Assembly: GCA_916710115.1 (NCBI GenBank)
Contig: CAKAOY010000001.1
Location: 1 to 49,381 of the forward strand
Direction of reading: 5' to 3'
Length of the DNA: 49,381 bases
From: an uncultured Bergeyella sp.
GTDB lineage: Bacteria > Bacteroidota > Bacteroidia > Flavobacteriales > Weeksellaceae
Within the stretch, counting starts at the first letter, position 1. Every line of letters starts with the position of its first letter. Shown here piece by piece: positions 26,344-35,971 of this stretch. The notes below the pieces were generated by a model that was not told the origin of the DNA, did no database searches, and worked only from the letters and a program-made list of their open reading frames with translations. The position numbers were made by a program, and so were the translations under genes.

Positions 26344-26850
26344 TTATATATTCTTTTTCACTCTAAAAATAATAGCAAATAGTAAAATGAATAGAAATGA
26401 AATTCCTGATGTGATAAGTATGTTCAGTAGAATGTATAATATATTTTGAAGTTTAAAAAACTCCAAAAATTGTACGATAAATTGATGAATGAAGATACTA
26501 AAAAAAATGAAAAAGGCGAAATGGTTCCATTGCAAACTCTGGAAAGAAAAAAAATCAGTGGTAGATTCCGTAGAGTTTCGGAAAATTTTTATTCTGAAAT
26601 AGGCAAGAGTAGTAGTAGCAAAGGTATTAATTCCCCAAGTGCCTAAGTGTGCATCTATCCCCAATCCGAGCAAAAAACTCATTCCTAAGAAAGTGAATTG
26701 ACTTCTGAGAAAAGGATAAAACATTACAAAAAGTGGATACATTACAGGGGTGTATATCCCAAAAATTGTTACTCTATTGAGTATAACAATTTGGAAGGTA
26801 CCCAATAAAAAAATATATATTAAGTCTGTAAGGAGGTTTCGTGTAATCAT
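26344..26850 (-). CDS. mreD: rod shape-determining protein MreD
   Basis: A 168-residue inner-membrane subunit of the Rod elongation complex. It is almost all hydrophobic with about five helices. The LFVMFYPFLRSQFTFLGMSFLLGLGIDAHLGTWGINTFATT stretch has the MreD-type GLGID motif. It overlaps the end of mreC by 4 nt (ATGA), confirming a single translation unit. mrdA and rodA do not follow it; sufE does, behind its own promoter. Confidence 0.88.
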   Translation of the reverse strand: MITRNLLTDLIYIFLLGTFQIVILNRVTIFGIYTPVMYPLFVMFYPFLRSQFTFLGMSFLLGLGIDAHLGTWGINTFATTTLAYFRIKIFRNSTESTTDFFSFQSLQWNHFAFFIFFSIFIHQFIVQFLEFFKLQNILYILLNILITSGISFLFILLFAIIFRVKKNI

Positions 26851-27698
26851 TTGTCTGCTTCTTGTTGTGCTCTTAAACTATCTTGTATGGGCTTAATGAG
26901 ATTTTTTTTGAGGTTTTTTACGACGAATATCTTATTAAGTTGTCCCATTTTTTCGCTTAATTCTACCGAAATATCCCAAAAACCGGTCTGAGAATTTACT
27001 TCGTATCCTGAGATAGTTCCAATCATTTTTCCACGGGGAAATAAGGCAGATTTACCATCAGTAATAATAGTATCACCTACTTTTATAGGAACATATTTTG
27101 GTATGTCGGAGAGGTGCATTATTCGTGTATCTTCACCATTCCAAGAGAGTGTACCGAAGTAGTTGGATTTTTTAAGTGAAGCATTGATTTTTATTTTATC
27201 AACACTTAGTATAGACTGTACGAGCGCATAGTTTTGTGTGGTGTTTATTACAATTCCTGCGATACCCTCTGGGGTGATTACCGCCATATTATCTCTCACG
27301 CCTTGTAGTGAACCACGATTAATGGTGAAATAATTATTTTTTCGGTTGATGCTATTATTAACTACCTCTCCATCAATTAACTGATACACCTGTCCGCCTT
27401 TTATGGAATCATTCATATTGATGGTTCGGGCAAGTGTTCGGTATTCCTTTCCGTATAGTTGTTCCATTAAGGCTTTATTTTGCCGTGTAAGCCCTTCATT
27501 GATTTCTTTGAGTTTGAGATAGGAAGACCCTACATCAATATATCCCGATACCCAAGCATTAAATGTCGCTACCTGTCCTGCAAGCCAAGATTTTTGCATT
27601 GCATTTTTTGAGAAAATGAGTGCTATCGAAATACATTGGAGAATCAAGAAAAATAAAAATGTAGTATTCTTGGAGAGAAATCTTAGGATATTTCCCAT
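26847..27698 (-). CDS. mreC: rod shape-determining protein MreC
   Basis: A 283-residue bitopic protein linking MreB to periplasmic wall synthases. It has one N-terminal helix (about 8-28), a coiled coil (about 60-85) and the paired beta-barrel domain, with SLQGVRDNMAVITPEGIAGIV and IKVGDTIITDGKSALFPRGKMIGTI as family segments. A short Lys/Asp-rich C-terminal tail follows. It overlaps mreD by 4 nt and lies 92 nt downstream of mreB. Confidence 0.92.
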   Translation of the reverse strand: MGNILRFLSKNTTFLFFLILQCISIALIFSKNAMQKSWLAGQVATFNAWVSGYIDVGSSYLKLKEINEGLTRQNKALMEQLYGKEYRTLARTINMNDSIKGGQVYQLIDGEVVNNSINRKNNYFTINRGSLQGVRDNMAVITPEGIAGIVINTTQNYALVQSILSVDKIKINASLKKSNYFGTLSWNGEDTRIMHLSDIPKYVPIKVGDTIITDGKSALFPRGKMIGTISGYEVNSQTGFWDISVELSEKMGQLNKIFVVKNLKKNLIKPIQDSLRAQQEADK

Positions 27699-27712
27699 AG
27701 TAAATTTATATT

Positions 27713-27743
27713 AAAAAAACACAGAAACCCAACGAAAGTTAGG
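27713..27743 (-). terminator. weak hairpin with T-tract between mreB and mreC
   Basis: On the - strand, CCTAAC-TTTC-GTTGGG forms a 6-bp stem, followed after a few bases by T7. It could attenuate transcription into mreCD; the stem is short and the tract is offset. Confidence 0.3.
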
Positions 27744-27790
27744 CGAACCTGCTTTGTAAGGGCTTCTATGAAAATTATATGAAAAAAATA

Positions 27791-28822
27791 TTACTTACTA
27801 CTGATTAGGAAGTTATAACTATCAATATGTTGTAGTGCTTTACCTGTACCTCGTACTACAGCTCTCAGAGGGTCTTCCGCGATGAATACAGGTAATTCCG
27901 TTTTTTTGCTAATTCTTTCATTTAAACCTCTCAATAGAGAACCGCCACCTGCAAGATAAATACCTGTTTTGTAGATATCTGCTGCCAATTCTGGTGGTGT
28001 GATGGATAGGGTTTGCATCACAGCATCTTCTATTCGTTCAATAGATTTATTGAGAGCTTTTGCTATTTCTTTATAGCCAATCATTATTTCGCGAGGTTTT
28101 CCTGTTACGAGGTCTCTACCTTGAACAGGAATATCTTCTATATCAATATCTAAATCTTCTATTACGGAGCCTACTTCTATTTTTATTTTTTCGGCTGTTC
28201 TTTCCCCAATATTTAGGTTATGTTGTTCTCTTAGATAGAATTTTATATCGTTATTGAAAATATCCCCTGCGATTTTTACAGAATTATCACATACTATATT
28301 TCCCAAAGATATTACAGCGATTTCGGTAGTACCACCACCTATATCAATAATCATATTTCCCTCAGGCTTTTGCACATCAATTCCTACCCCGATAGCAGCT
28401 GCCATTGGTTCATATATAAGTTTTACTTCTTTAGCATTTACTTTTTGGCAAGAGTCTATTACGGCTCTTTTTTCTACCTCAGTGATACCAGATGGGATAC
28501 ACACGACCATTTTGAGGGCGGGCTGTAGAAATCCCCCGCGGATTTTTGGTATTTTTCTAATGAATTCTTTTATCATTTGTTCCGACGCTTTAAAGTCGGC
28601 GATTACTCCATCTTGTAGTGGTCGTATTACTTTTATATTTTCGTGAGTTTTCCCTTGCATCAGCTTAGCTTGGGTTCCTACGGCGATTGTTTTTTCTGTT
28701 TTTGTATCAATAGCGATGAATGAAGGTTCATCAATCACTACCTTTCCTTTATGTATTATAAGGGTATTGGCTGTACCCAAGTCAATTGCAATTTCTTCTG
28801 TAAATAAATCAAATAAACCCAT
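27791..28822 (-). CDS. mreB: rod shape-determining protein MreB (actin homologue)
   Basis: A cytoskeletal ATPase that forms membrane filaments and orients lateral wall synthesis. 343 residues. The actin-fold nucleotide motifs are IAIDLGTANTLI (phosphate 1), NMIIDIGGGTTEIAVI (phosphate 2) and IYLAGGGSLLRGL (adenosine). EPMAAAIG is also characteristic. First gene of mreBCD, with a TACATTTG box upstream. Confidence 0.97.
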   Translation of the reverse strand: MGLFDLFTEEIAIDLGTANTLIIHKGKVVIDEPSFIAIDTKTEKTIAVGTQAKLMQGKTHENIKVIRPLQDGVIADFKASEQMIKEFIRKIPKIRGGFLQPALKMVVCIPSGITEVEKRAVIDSCQKVNAKEVKLIYEPMAAAIGVGIDVQKPEGNMIIDIGGGTTEIAVISLGNIVCDNSVKIAGDIFNNDIKFYLREQHNLNIGERTAEKIKIEVGSVIEDLDIDIEDIPVQGRDLVTGKPREIMIGYKEIAKALNKSIERIEDAVMQTLSITPPELAADIYKTGIYLAGGGSLLRGLNERISKKTELPVFIAEDPLRAVVRGTGKALQHIDSYNFLISSK

Positions 28823-28861
28823 TTTTAACTAAAAAAAATTAAGATTATAAATAATAACGTA

Positions 28862-28869
28862 CAAATGTA
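28862..28869 (-). promoter_or_regulatory. -7 promoter element (TACATTTG) for mreB
   Basis: Exact TAnnTTTG on the - strand, 39 nt before the mreB start. Confidence 0.55.
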
Positions 28870-28987
28870 ATATTTTTTACTGAAAAAATAATAGATAAGA
28901 TAAAAAATTATAAAAAAATTATGATAAGAAATGTTCGGAGAATAGTTGTTTTTTTACTAAAAATTATTATAAATATTAAATAATTTT

Positions 28988-28995
28988 TAAATTTG
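28988..28995 (+). promoter_or_regulatory. -7 promoter element (TAAATTTG) for the TonB receptor operon
   Basis: Exact TAnnTTTG, 20 nt before the ATG at 29016. Confidence 0.55.
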
Positions 28996-29015
28996 TAGCA
29001 ATAATTTTCTTAACA

Positions 29016-31844
29016 ATGATAAAAAGAATATCAAAAATATCGTTAATTTTTGTATTATCTACTACTTGTTATTATGCTCAGACGAAGGTTTTTGCTTATG
29101 TGAAAGACGAACAAGGTAAGGTAATAGAGAAGGCTAATGTAGATTTGCTCCAATCGGGGAATTCTATTCTTGCAGATAAGATTGGGTATTTTCAGTTCGT
29201 AGATTTACAATCAGGTCAGTATCAACTTATTGTTTATAAAGATGGCTATGAGACTAGAGTGGTGGATTTTACTATTACTAAGGAGGATAAGAAAAAGGAT
29301 TTAGGGGTAATAAAACTTACCCCTTTTGGAGATAATGCTGTGGATGGCGTTCTTACAATTGATGAGTCTCTGTCCGAGGAAGATGGAGCAATGCAACCTA
29401 CGATAGGGTTACTTTCGGCAGGACGAGATGCATTTCAGCAGGCATCGGCCTTTGAGTTGGGGTCTTATTGGTTTCGTCCGCGGGGAATAGAAAATAGGTA
29501 TGAGGATGTCTTATTTAATGGAGTATCAATGTCTAAAAATGATGATGGGCGAGTAGATTTTTCTAATTGGAGCGGACTGAATGATATTACCCGAAATCCT
29601 ATTGAGAGTGCAGATAATATCACGCCATCGGAGTATATTTTTGGTAATTTGGGAGGTTCTATACATTATAATACCAAGTCATCGGCATTTTGCAGGGGAA
29701 CCTCGCTGTCGTATGCTCTTACAAATCGCTCGTATTATCATAGATTGATGCTTACACACTCATCGGGAATGAATAAAAATGGCTGGACATATACTTTATC
29801 AGCAAGTAGAAGATGGGCAAATGGAGGAATAATAAACGGAATGTATCAAGATTCATATGCCTATTTCGTAGCATTGGAGAAGAGATTATCAAACAAAGCA
29901 TCAGTTAATTTCACTGCTTTTGCCTCGCCAACTTATAGAGCGACTAACTCGGCGAACACCCAAGAGGTGTATGACTTAATGGGGAAAAACTACAATGCCT
30001 ATTGGGGGTGGTATGATGGAGAAAAAAGAAACTCTCGTCTCAGAAAAACTCATAAACCAATATTTCAGTTGCAGTTTTTCAATAAAATAGGTGAAAATAT
30101 TCATTGGGATAATACGATTTCTTATCAATTTGGAAAAGACAGTAGAAGTCGCCTGGATTGGTTTAATGCTACTGACCCTACACCAACTTATTACAAAAAT
30201 TTACCAAGTTTTTGGATAACTCAAGCACAAGATGCTGATTCAGAAGATGGGTATAATATTACGGCAAATGAGCAACTAAAAATTGATGAAATGACGGAGT
30301 ATTTTAAACAAAATTCATTGATTAATTGGAAGAATATATACCTCCAAAACACCTTAAATTATGAAAAAGGAGCCGTATATACTATCGTGGAGGATGTGAA
30401 TAAAGATAGAATATTTAATTTTGTATCTCATTTTAATACCAAATTGAAGCCGAATTGGAAAGTAAATGCCAATCTTCGATACCAAAATTTCATATCTGAA
30501 AATTATCGCGAGGTGGCGGATTTGTTAGGTGCTAAATTTGCCTATAACCTAAATCCGTATGCTAGTAATCAACAATATGATTTGGATAATCCAAACGCCA
30601 CAGCAAAAGTGGGCGACAAGGTGCAGTATCACTATAATTTATTGAAACATTTGTATGATTTTAATGTAATGACAGAGGTGGATTTACCAAAATGGAATAT
30701 TATGGCATCTGCATTTGTGGCTTATTCTGAAAATAACCGAGATGGAAAATTTCGAAATCATTTTTATGTGGATAATTCTAAGGGTAAATCCGAAAAATAT
30801 AGTTCTATAGATGCAGGGATAAAAGGAAAAATAATCTATAAAATAAATGGAAGAAATTTTATTGTGTATAATATGGCTTATTTCAGTCTTGCTCCTACAT
30901 TGAATGATATTTTTATTAATCCAAGGCTTTCGGATTTGAGGACTCCTGATATTGCAAGTCAAATAATTACAGCAAATGACATTAACTTTATCCATAGAGG
31001 TAATAAAATAAAATTAAGATTATCAGGGTTTTATAATAATATAAATAATGCTATTGATGTATCCCGATATTATGCCGAAGGGGTACAAATTGGGAATGAT
31101 ATCACCCCTCAAAATACATTCGTTACTGAAATTCTTACCAAAGCAAATAAACAATATAGGGGAATAGAACTTGGTGTGGATTGGAAGATTACGCCAACTA
31201 TAGTTTTCATTGGGGCTGGTAGTTATGGAAAATATATTTATAAAAACTCCCCAAATGTATATCTTAGTGTGGATAATGAAAAATACACTAGAGGAACAGA
31301 GTTTTTAGGGCAGTCTAATATTAAAAATTATAGAGTAGCAGGTACGCCACAAAAAGCATTATCTCTTGGGATAAAATATAATTCGCCAAAATATTGGTGG
31401 GTAGGAATGAGTTTGAATTATTTAGCAGACCAATATTTGGATTTTTCAGCACTTAATAGAACGCCAAATTTCTATATTGACCCTCTTACAGGTGAGCGTT
31501 ATACAGCCATTAATAATTACGATAGGGAAAAAATAAACATACCTGAAGCAACACAAGAAAATGTGGATAAGTTATTAAAACAAACCAAAACGGACAACCA
31601 ATGGATGGTAAATGCCAATGCAGGGAAATCTTTTCTCTTAGGAAAATATAAAATGGGTATATCCGTGAGTGTGAATAATATTTTAGGAAATAGAAATTAT
31701 GTAACGGGTGGATACGAGCAGGGAAGAAAATCCAACTTCCGAGATGCCTATTTAGAAAGTACTAGAAAAACACCACTTTTTGGTTCTAAACTTTGGTATG
31801 ATAGGGGAACAACATTTTTTACGAATGTATATTTTAGATTTTAA
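29016..31844 (+). CDS. TonB-dependent outer-membrane receptor with N-terminal carboxypeptidase-regulatory-like domain
   Basis: A 942-residue outer-membrane transporter powered by TonB. Signal peptide at 1-21 (CYYAQ/T), then a CarboxypepD_reg-like beta-sandwich (about 22-105), a plug-like region (about 120-225) and a long beta-barrel ending in an aromatic strand (FFTNVYFRF), the usual outer-membrane C-terminus. No SusD-like gene accompanies it; the next gene, 2 nt away, is a DUF5689 lipoprotein. Substrate is unknown and iron cannot be assumed. Coding strand looks richer in G than C. Confidence 0.9.
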   Translation: MIKRISKISLIFVLSTTCYYAQTKVFAYVKDEQGKVIEKANVDLLQSGNSILADKIGYFQFVDLQSGQYQLIVYKDGYETRVVDFTITKEDKKKDLGVIKLTPFGDNAVDGVLTIDESLSEEDGAMQPTIGLLSAGRDAFQQASAFELGSYWFRPRGIENRYEDVLFNGVSMSKNDDGRVDFSNWSGLNDITRNPIESADNITPSEYIFGNLGGSIHYNTKSSAFCRGTSLSYALTNRSYYHRLMLTHSSGMNKNGWTYTLSASRRWANGGIINGMYQDSYAYFVALEKRLSNKASVNFTAFASPTYRATNSANTQEVYDLMGKNYNAYWGWYDGEKRNSRLRKTHKPIFQLQFFNKIGENIHWDNTISYQFGKDSRSRLDWFNATDPTPTYYKNLPSFWITQAQDADSEDGYNITANEQLKIDEMTEYFKQNSLINWKNIYLQNTLNYEKGAVYTIVEDVNKDRIFNFVSHFNTKLKPNWKVNANLRYQNFISENYREVADLLGAKFAYNLNPYASNQQYDLDNPNATAKVGDKVQYHYNLLKHLYDFNVMTEVDLPKWNIMASAFVAYSENNRDGKFRNHFYVDNSKGKSEKYSSIDAGIKGKIIYKINGRNFIVYNMAYFSLAPTLNDIFINPRLSDLRTPDIASQIITANDINFIHRGNKIKLRLSGFYNNINNAIDVSRYYAEGVQIGNDITPQNTFVTEILTKANKQYRGIELGVDWKITPTIVFIGAGSYGKYIYKNSPNVYLSVDNEKYTRGTEFLGQSNIKNYRVAGTPQKALSLGIKYNSPKYWWVGMSLNYLADQYLDFSALNRTPNFYIDPLTGERYTAINNYDREKINIPEATQENVDKLLKQTKTDNQWMVNANAGKSFLLGKYKMGISVSVNNILGNRNYVTGGYEQGRKSNFRDAYLESTRKTPLFGSKLWYDRGTTFFTNVYFRF

Positions 31845-31846
31845 AA

Positions 31847-33928
31847 ATGAAAAAAACGATGAAAAATATTTTTAAGGGAATCATTATGGTATGGGTCATC
31901 ATATCAGTGGTAGGCTGTGTTCAAGATGATAAATATCACAATATAGATACCACAAATTACCAATGTAAAGACCTTTCCCAAGATGGAAATTTACAATTAA
32001 TATCCCTCGAGGAGGTGAAAAAATTATACTTAGGAAAGAAAATTTACGAATTTCCTGCGAATTCTAATCTCTACATGGAAGGATATGTGTCTTCATCGGA
32101 TAGGTCAGGGAATATCTACAAAACTATATTTATACAAGACAAACCAGAGAACCCAACACAAGGATTGGCCATCTCCGTGGAGGCTACTAATATCTATACC
32201 CACTATCCGCAAGGAGCAAAGGTATATGTGAAATTGGCAGGGTTATCCATCGGTGAGTATAGAAAATTAGTTCAATTAGGTATAAAAACAGGTAAAGAAT
32301 CGTCTGCAACGGAAATAACACGAATCCCTGAAAAAAATCTTAGTACGACAATTTTCCGTTCTTGTTCGGAGATAGCAACAATCGTCCCAAAAACTCTCAC
32401 CCTAAAAGAAGCAACCCAGAATCTTGATGCGTTGGCAGGGATATTAGTGAAGGTAGAAAAAACAGAATTTGCAGGTAAATATCTTTGCTCTCAATATGCC
32501 AATACTGAGGGAAAACAATTGGTAGATGCTAGCTTAAATACATCATCGGTTGTGGCGAAAACTAGTAGTTATGCTAATTTTGCCAACAAAATAATTCCTT
32601 CGGGGAATGGAGACTTTATCGGTATCTTGGGGAGGTATGGTAATACTACACAGTTTTATATCGTAGATGATGCAGATTTGTCAATGACAGGAAGTAGAAT
32701 AGATGGCCTCAAACCTTCTTGCCAAGTAGATAATAATCTCCCAACAAAAAACATTGCCGAAGTGAAGCAATTATTAAATGGGAATCTTACAAAAATCAAT
32801 GAGGATGCAAACCTTGTAGCAAGAATAATAGCTAATGACCAAACGAAAAACCTCTATAAAACAATCTATATTGAAGATGCCACAGGCGGACTTAGGGTAA
32901 ATATCAATGCTACTAATCTTTATACTGATAATCGTTTCCAAGTAGGTAGAGAGATTATGATAAAACTAAAAGACCTCTATATAGGTAAGAAAAATGATGA
33001 ACCTCAGTTAGGAGCTTTATACAACGGAAATATTGGGCAAATTAATGAAACTGACTTACACAAATATTTTGTACAGAGTAGCAAGCCTATCATCAATATT
33101 ATACCGATTGAAAGAGAAATTACACAACTCACAAAAAATGATTTAGGGCGTTTGATTACTGTTAAAAATGTTCAGTTTTCGTCTGCTGATATTGAAAAAA
33201 ACTATGCTGATGGTATAAATAATACCATCCGAACCCTTGAAGATTGTAGCGGTAATATAATACTACTTGTTACCAACGGAAGAGCAGATTTTGGGATGAG
33301 AACAACTCCATTGCCTGCAAATAGCACCCCAGTGAAAAAAGGTAGAGGTAATATTACAGGTGTATTGAGTATATATAATGGAAAGTATCAACTACAAATA
33401 TTATCTCTAAGAGATATTGTATTTAATAATTCTCGTTGTGATGGGTCTCTTCCTAAAACAATGATAAATATTTTCTCAGATGATTTTACAAACCTAAAAA
33501 ATTGGGAAATTATCAATATATCAGGAACAGAGGTATGGACAACGACGAATTTTGGAAATCCTAAACCAAGTGCCTATTTTGATGGAAATCGTAAGGAGAA
33601 TGAAGATTGGTTGGTATCCAAGGAAATTTCTTTAGTAGATTTTAAAGAGGCATTTTTTTCATTTGAAACAGATGGTAGATATTACGGAAAACCGCTGGAA
33701 GTTTATATCACTACCGACTACAAAGAACATTCTACCCATTGGGAAAAGGTGGATTCCGCAATTTTTGATACCGATATGGCACAATTTTCAGGATTTGTAA
33801 GCTCAGGAAAATTAAATCTCAATAATTACTTAGGTAAGAAGATACGAATAGCCTTTAAATATACCTCTTCGCTCGGGGCATCTACCCGTTGGGAATTGGA
33901 TAATTTTTCTGTAAAGGGTGCTAAATAA
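31847..33928 (+). CDS. DUF5689 lipoprotein with duplicated OB-like unit and choice-of-anchor J domain
   Basis: A 693-residue surface or outer-membrane lipoprotein (Cys24 in VVGC). Two related units are visible: about 51-285 (GYVSSSDRSGNIYKTIFIQD, then KVYVKLAGLSIGEYRKLVQLG) and about 300-545 (RIIANDQTKNLYKTIYIED, then REIMIKLKDLYIGKKNDEPQLG), matching the DUF5689 pattern, which looks OB-fold-like. The C-terminal 145 residues (from IFSDDFTNLKNWEI to STRWELDNFSVKG) resemble a choice-of-anchor J/jelly-roll module. It is co-transcribed with the TonB receptor (2-nt gap), implying a ligand-capture partner in place of SusD. Ligand unknown. Confidence 0.85.
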   Translation: MKKTMKNIFKGIIMVWVIISVVGCVQDDKYHNIDTTNYQCKDLSQDGNLQLISLEEVKKLYLGKKIYEFPANSNLYMEGYVSSSDRSGNIYKTIFIQDKPENPTQGLAISVEATNIYTHYPQGAKVYVKLAGLSIGEYRKLVQLGIKTGKESSATEITRIPEKNLSTTIFRSCSEIATIVPKTLTLKEATQNLDALAGILVKVEKTEFAGKYLCSQYANTEGKQLVDASLNTSSVVAKTSSYANFANKIIPSGNGDFIGILGRYGNTTQFYIVDDADLSMTGSRIDGLKPSCQVDNNLPTKNIAEVKQLLNGNLTKINEDANLVARIIANDQTKNLYKTIYIEDATGGLRVNINATNLYTDNRFQVGREIMIKLKDLYIGKKNDEPQLGALYNGNIGQINETDLHKYFVQSSKPIINIIPIEREITQLTKNDLGRLITVKNVQFSSADIEKNYADGINNTIRTLEDCSGNIILLVTNGRADFGMRTTPLPANSTPVKKGRGNITGVLSIYNGKYQLQILSLRDIVFNNSRCDGSLPKTMINIFSDDFTNLKNWEIINISGTEVWTTTNFGNPKPSAYFDGNRKENEDWLVSKEISLVDFKEAFFSFETDGRYYGKPLEVYITTDYKEHSTHWEKVDSAIFDTDMAQFSGFVSSGKLNLNNYLGKKIRIAFKYTSSLGASTRWELDNFSVKGAK

Positions 33929-33938
33929 CATTAAAACT

Positions 33939-33970
33939 AAAATAAGTCCGAAATACTCGGACTTATTTTT
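33939..33970 (+). terminator. intrinsic terminator after the DUF5689 gene
   Basis: A 13-bp stem (AAAATAAGTCCGA/TCGGACTTATTTT) with an AATAC loop ending in T5. Confidence 0.9.
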
Positions 33971-33982
33971 GATGATATTTTA

Positions 33983-33990
33983 TAAATTTG
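33983..33990 (+). promoter_or_regulatory. -7 promoter element (TAAATTTG) for mrdA
   Basis: Exact TAnnTTTG. It ends 8 nt before a 9-codon mini-ORF whose stop overlaps the mrdA start. Confidence 0.55.
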
Positions 33991-33998
33991 CAAATCGT

Positions 33999-34028
33999 AT
34001 GAAAAATCATTATCCAAGTCAGAAATGA
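33999..34028 (+). CDS. possible 9-codon leader ORF (MKNHYPSQK)
   Basis: An ATG 8 nt after the -7 box opens nine codons and stops with a TGA that overlaps the mrdA ATG (ATGA at 34025-34028). The position would allow reinitiation coupling to mrdA. It may be chance. Confidence 0.3.
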   Translation: MKNHYPSQK

Positions 34029-35932
34029 AACAACAATTTATAAAAATTATCATTGCTCTATCTATTCTCGTCCTTATCATTATTGCAAGATTGGCCTATC
34101 TGCAACTCATCACCGATAGATACGAAATAAATGCAATGAACACCTCTATAAAAATAGAATACACAATCCCGCAGAGAGGTATTATATTTGATAGAAACAA
34201 CAAAATATTGGTAGGAAATCAGCCATCGTATGAGATGTCCTATATTGAGAAATTAATGCCTAAAAAGTTTGATACCTTATCGTTTTGCAAGTTGATGAAT
34301 ATCACTAAGGATGATTTTATACGGAATATCGAGACTGGTAAAAAAAACTTCAAGGGTAAGTATATGAAAATTACTCCCATCACCTTTATGAAAAATATCA
34401 GTATAGAAGATGTAGTGAGAATACAAGAAGTACTATTTAGATACCCCGCGTTTAATATAATATCTCGTCCCCAAAGAAAATATGAAGTGAATACCTCAGG
34501 AAACCTCTTGGGATATACAAATGAAGTTAATGAACGTGATATCAAAAAGGATTCTCTATATTACCTACCTGGGGATATCATAGGTAAATCTGGTGTGGAA
34601 AAAGCATACGAAAAAGTTCTGCGAGGAGAGAAAGGAGTAAAATATATCCAAAAAGATATAAAACTTAGAGATATAGGTCCATACAAAAATGGAATATTAG
34701 ATAAGCAGATGGTTTCTGGAAAGGATATTAATCTTACGATTGATTATGATTTGCAGCAGCTTGCAGAAGAAATGCTCGTGAATAAGCATGGAGCAATCGT
34801 TGCCCTTGACCCTAATAATGGAGAAATACTTACTATGGCGACAGGGCCAGATATTAACCCAAACTTATTCACAGGAAGTAATAAATCTAAAAACCTATAC
34901 CGCTTGCAGATGGATACTATATATAATAATCGTCCAACTTTTGATAGGTCTATACAAGCGGCATATCCCCCAGGCTCTACATTTAAAATGACTACCGCTC
35001 TGGCAGGAATGCAAATGGGAGTGATGACAGAAAAAACTATTTTCCCTTGTGGCGGCGGATTCTACTATCGAGGGATGAGAATCAAAGGACACGGTGGAGC
35101 AGACCCACTGATACCTTCTTTGGAAGTCTCATCTAATTGTTATTTCTCATACGCATATATTTCAATAATGAATAAATACAAAGGAAATCCCTCTAAAGGC
35201 GTAGATGAATGGAAAGATATAATGAATAGTTTCGGATTAGGGGTGTTTCTTAATAATGATTTGGCTGTCGGTTCAAAGGGAAAAATCCCAAGTGGAGAAT
35301 TTTATGAAAAAAGAAGTAAGAAAAAAGATTGGTCGGCAGATTATACTATAAACGGAGCTGTATTCAATGGAATGGGGCAAGGAGATGTTTTGCTAACACC
35401 TATCCAAATGGCAAATATGGTAGCTGTTATTGCTAATAAAGGTTGGTATTATACTCCACATATTGTAAAAGAAATAGATGGAAAACCCAATAATGACCCA
35501 AGATTTAAGGTTAAACACCATAGCAAGGTAAATCCTAAATATTTTGAGCCAATCCTACGCGGAATGGCTGCTGTGGTAGATAATGGTACCGCCAGCGGAC
35601 TGAAAACTAAAGATTTTTCTCAACTTGCGAAAACGGGAACTGCCCAAGTGCCACAAGGAAAAGATAATTCTATATTCGTATTAATAGCACCTGCAGATAA
35701 ACCCAAAATAGTAGTAGCAGCAGTGATGGAACATGCAGGTTTCGGAGCAACTTGGGCAGGACCAGCCTGTACTCTCATTGCTGAAAAATACATTACAGGA
35801 GACATAAAGCGAACATATCTATACAATAAACTAATAAATACCTCTTTTATGGACGAATATAAACGACAATGGGAAATAGATATGGAGAGGAAAAGAGGTA
35901 AAGTAATAAATACAAAAGAATCCTCAGAATAA
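34025..35932 (+). CDS. mrdA: penicillin-binding protein 2 (class B transpeptidase)
   Basis: Peptidoglycan DD-transpeptidase of the elongation complex, anchored in the inner membrane. 635 residues: a transmembrane helix (about 7-27), a dimerisation/pedestal domain with RGIIFDRNNKILVGNQPSY, and the transpeptidase with SxxK at Ser318-Lys321 (PGSTFKM), SSN near 370 and KTGTA from Lys536. The KGYxP-type YLPGDIIGKSGVEKAYE segment supports PBP2 over FtsI. Expected partner rodA is absent and mreBCD is 5 kb away on the other strand. Confidence 0.94.
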   Translation: MKQQFIKIIIALSILVLIIIARLAYLQLITDRYEINAMNTSIKIEYTIPQRGIIFDRNNKILVGNQPSYEMSYIEKLMPKKFDTLSFCKLMNITKDDFIRNIETGKKNFKGKYMKITPITFMKNISIEDVVRIQEVLFRYPAFNIISRPQRKYEVNTSGNLLGYTNEVNERDIKKDSLYYLPGDIIGKSGVEKAYEKVLRGEKGVKYIQKDIKLRDIGPYKNGILDKQMVSGKDINLTIDYDLQQLAEEMLVNKHGAIVALDPNNGEILTMATGPDINPNLFTGSNKSKNLYRLQMDTIYNNRPTFDRSIQAAYPPGSTFKMTTALAGMQMGVMTEKTIFPCGGGFYYRGMRIKGHGGADPLIPSLEVSSNCYFSYAYISIMNKYKGNPSKGVDEWKDIMNSFGLGVFLNNDLAVGSKGKIPSGEFYEKRSKKKDWSADYTINGAVFNGMGQGDVLLTPIQMANMVAVIANKGWYYTPHIVKEIDGKPNNDPRFKVKHHSKVNPKYFEPILRGMAAVVDNGTASGLKTKDFSQLAKTGTAQVPQGKDNSIFVLIAPADKPKIVVAAVMEHAGFGATWAGPACTLIAEKYITGDIKRTYLYNKLINTSFMDEYKRQWEIDMERKRGKVINTKESSE

Positions 35933-35969
35933 AAAATAAATAGAGGTTGTTAAAACCTCTATTTATTTT
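35933..35969. terminator. bidirectional terminator between mrdA and the response regulator
   Basis: A 16-bp perfect stem (35933-35948 with 35954-35969) and 5-nt loop with A/T runs at both ends. Confidence 0.92.
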
Positions 35970-35971
35970 GA

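Noticed and set aside
18000..30000. Clear GC-skew reversal at the candidate origin
   Set aside because: A few lines counted by hand gave mixed signs (clpB and the TonB receptor G-rich, fbaA and the 1-13 kb + genes C-rich), so skew appears gene-dependent and is not offered as support.
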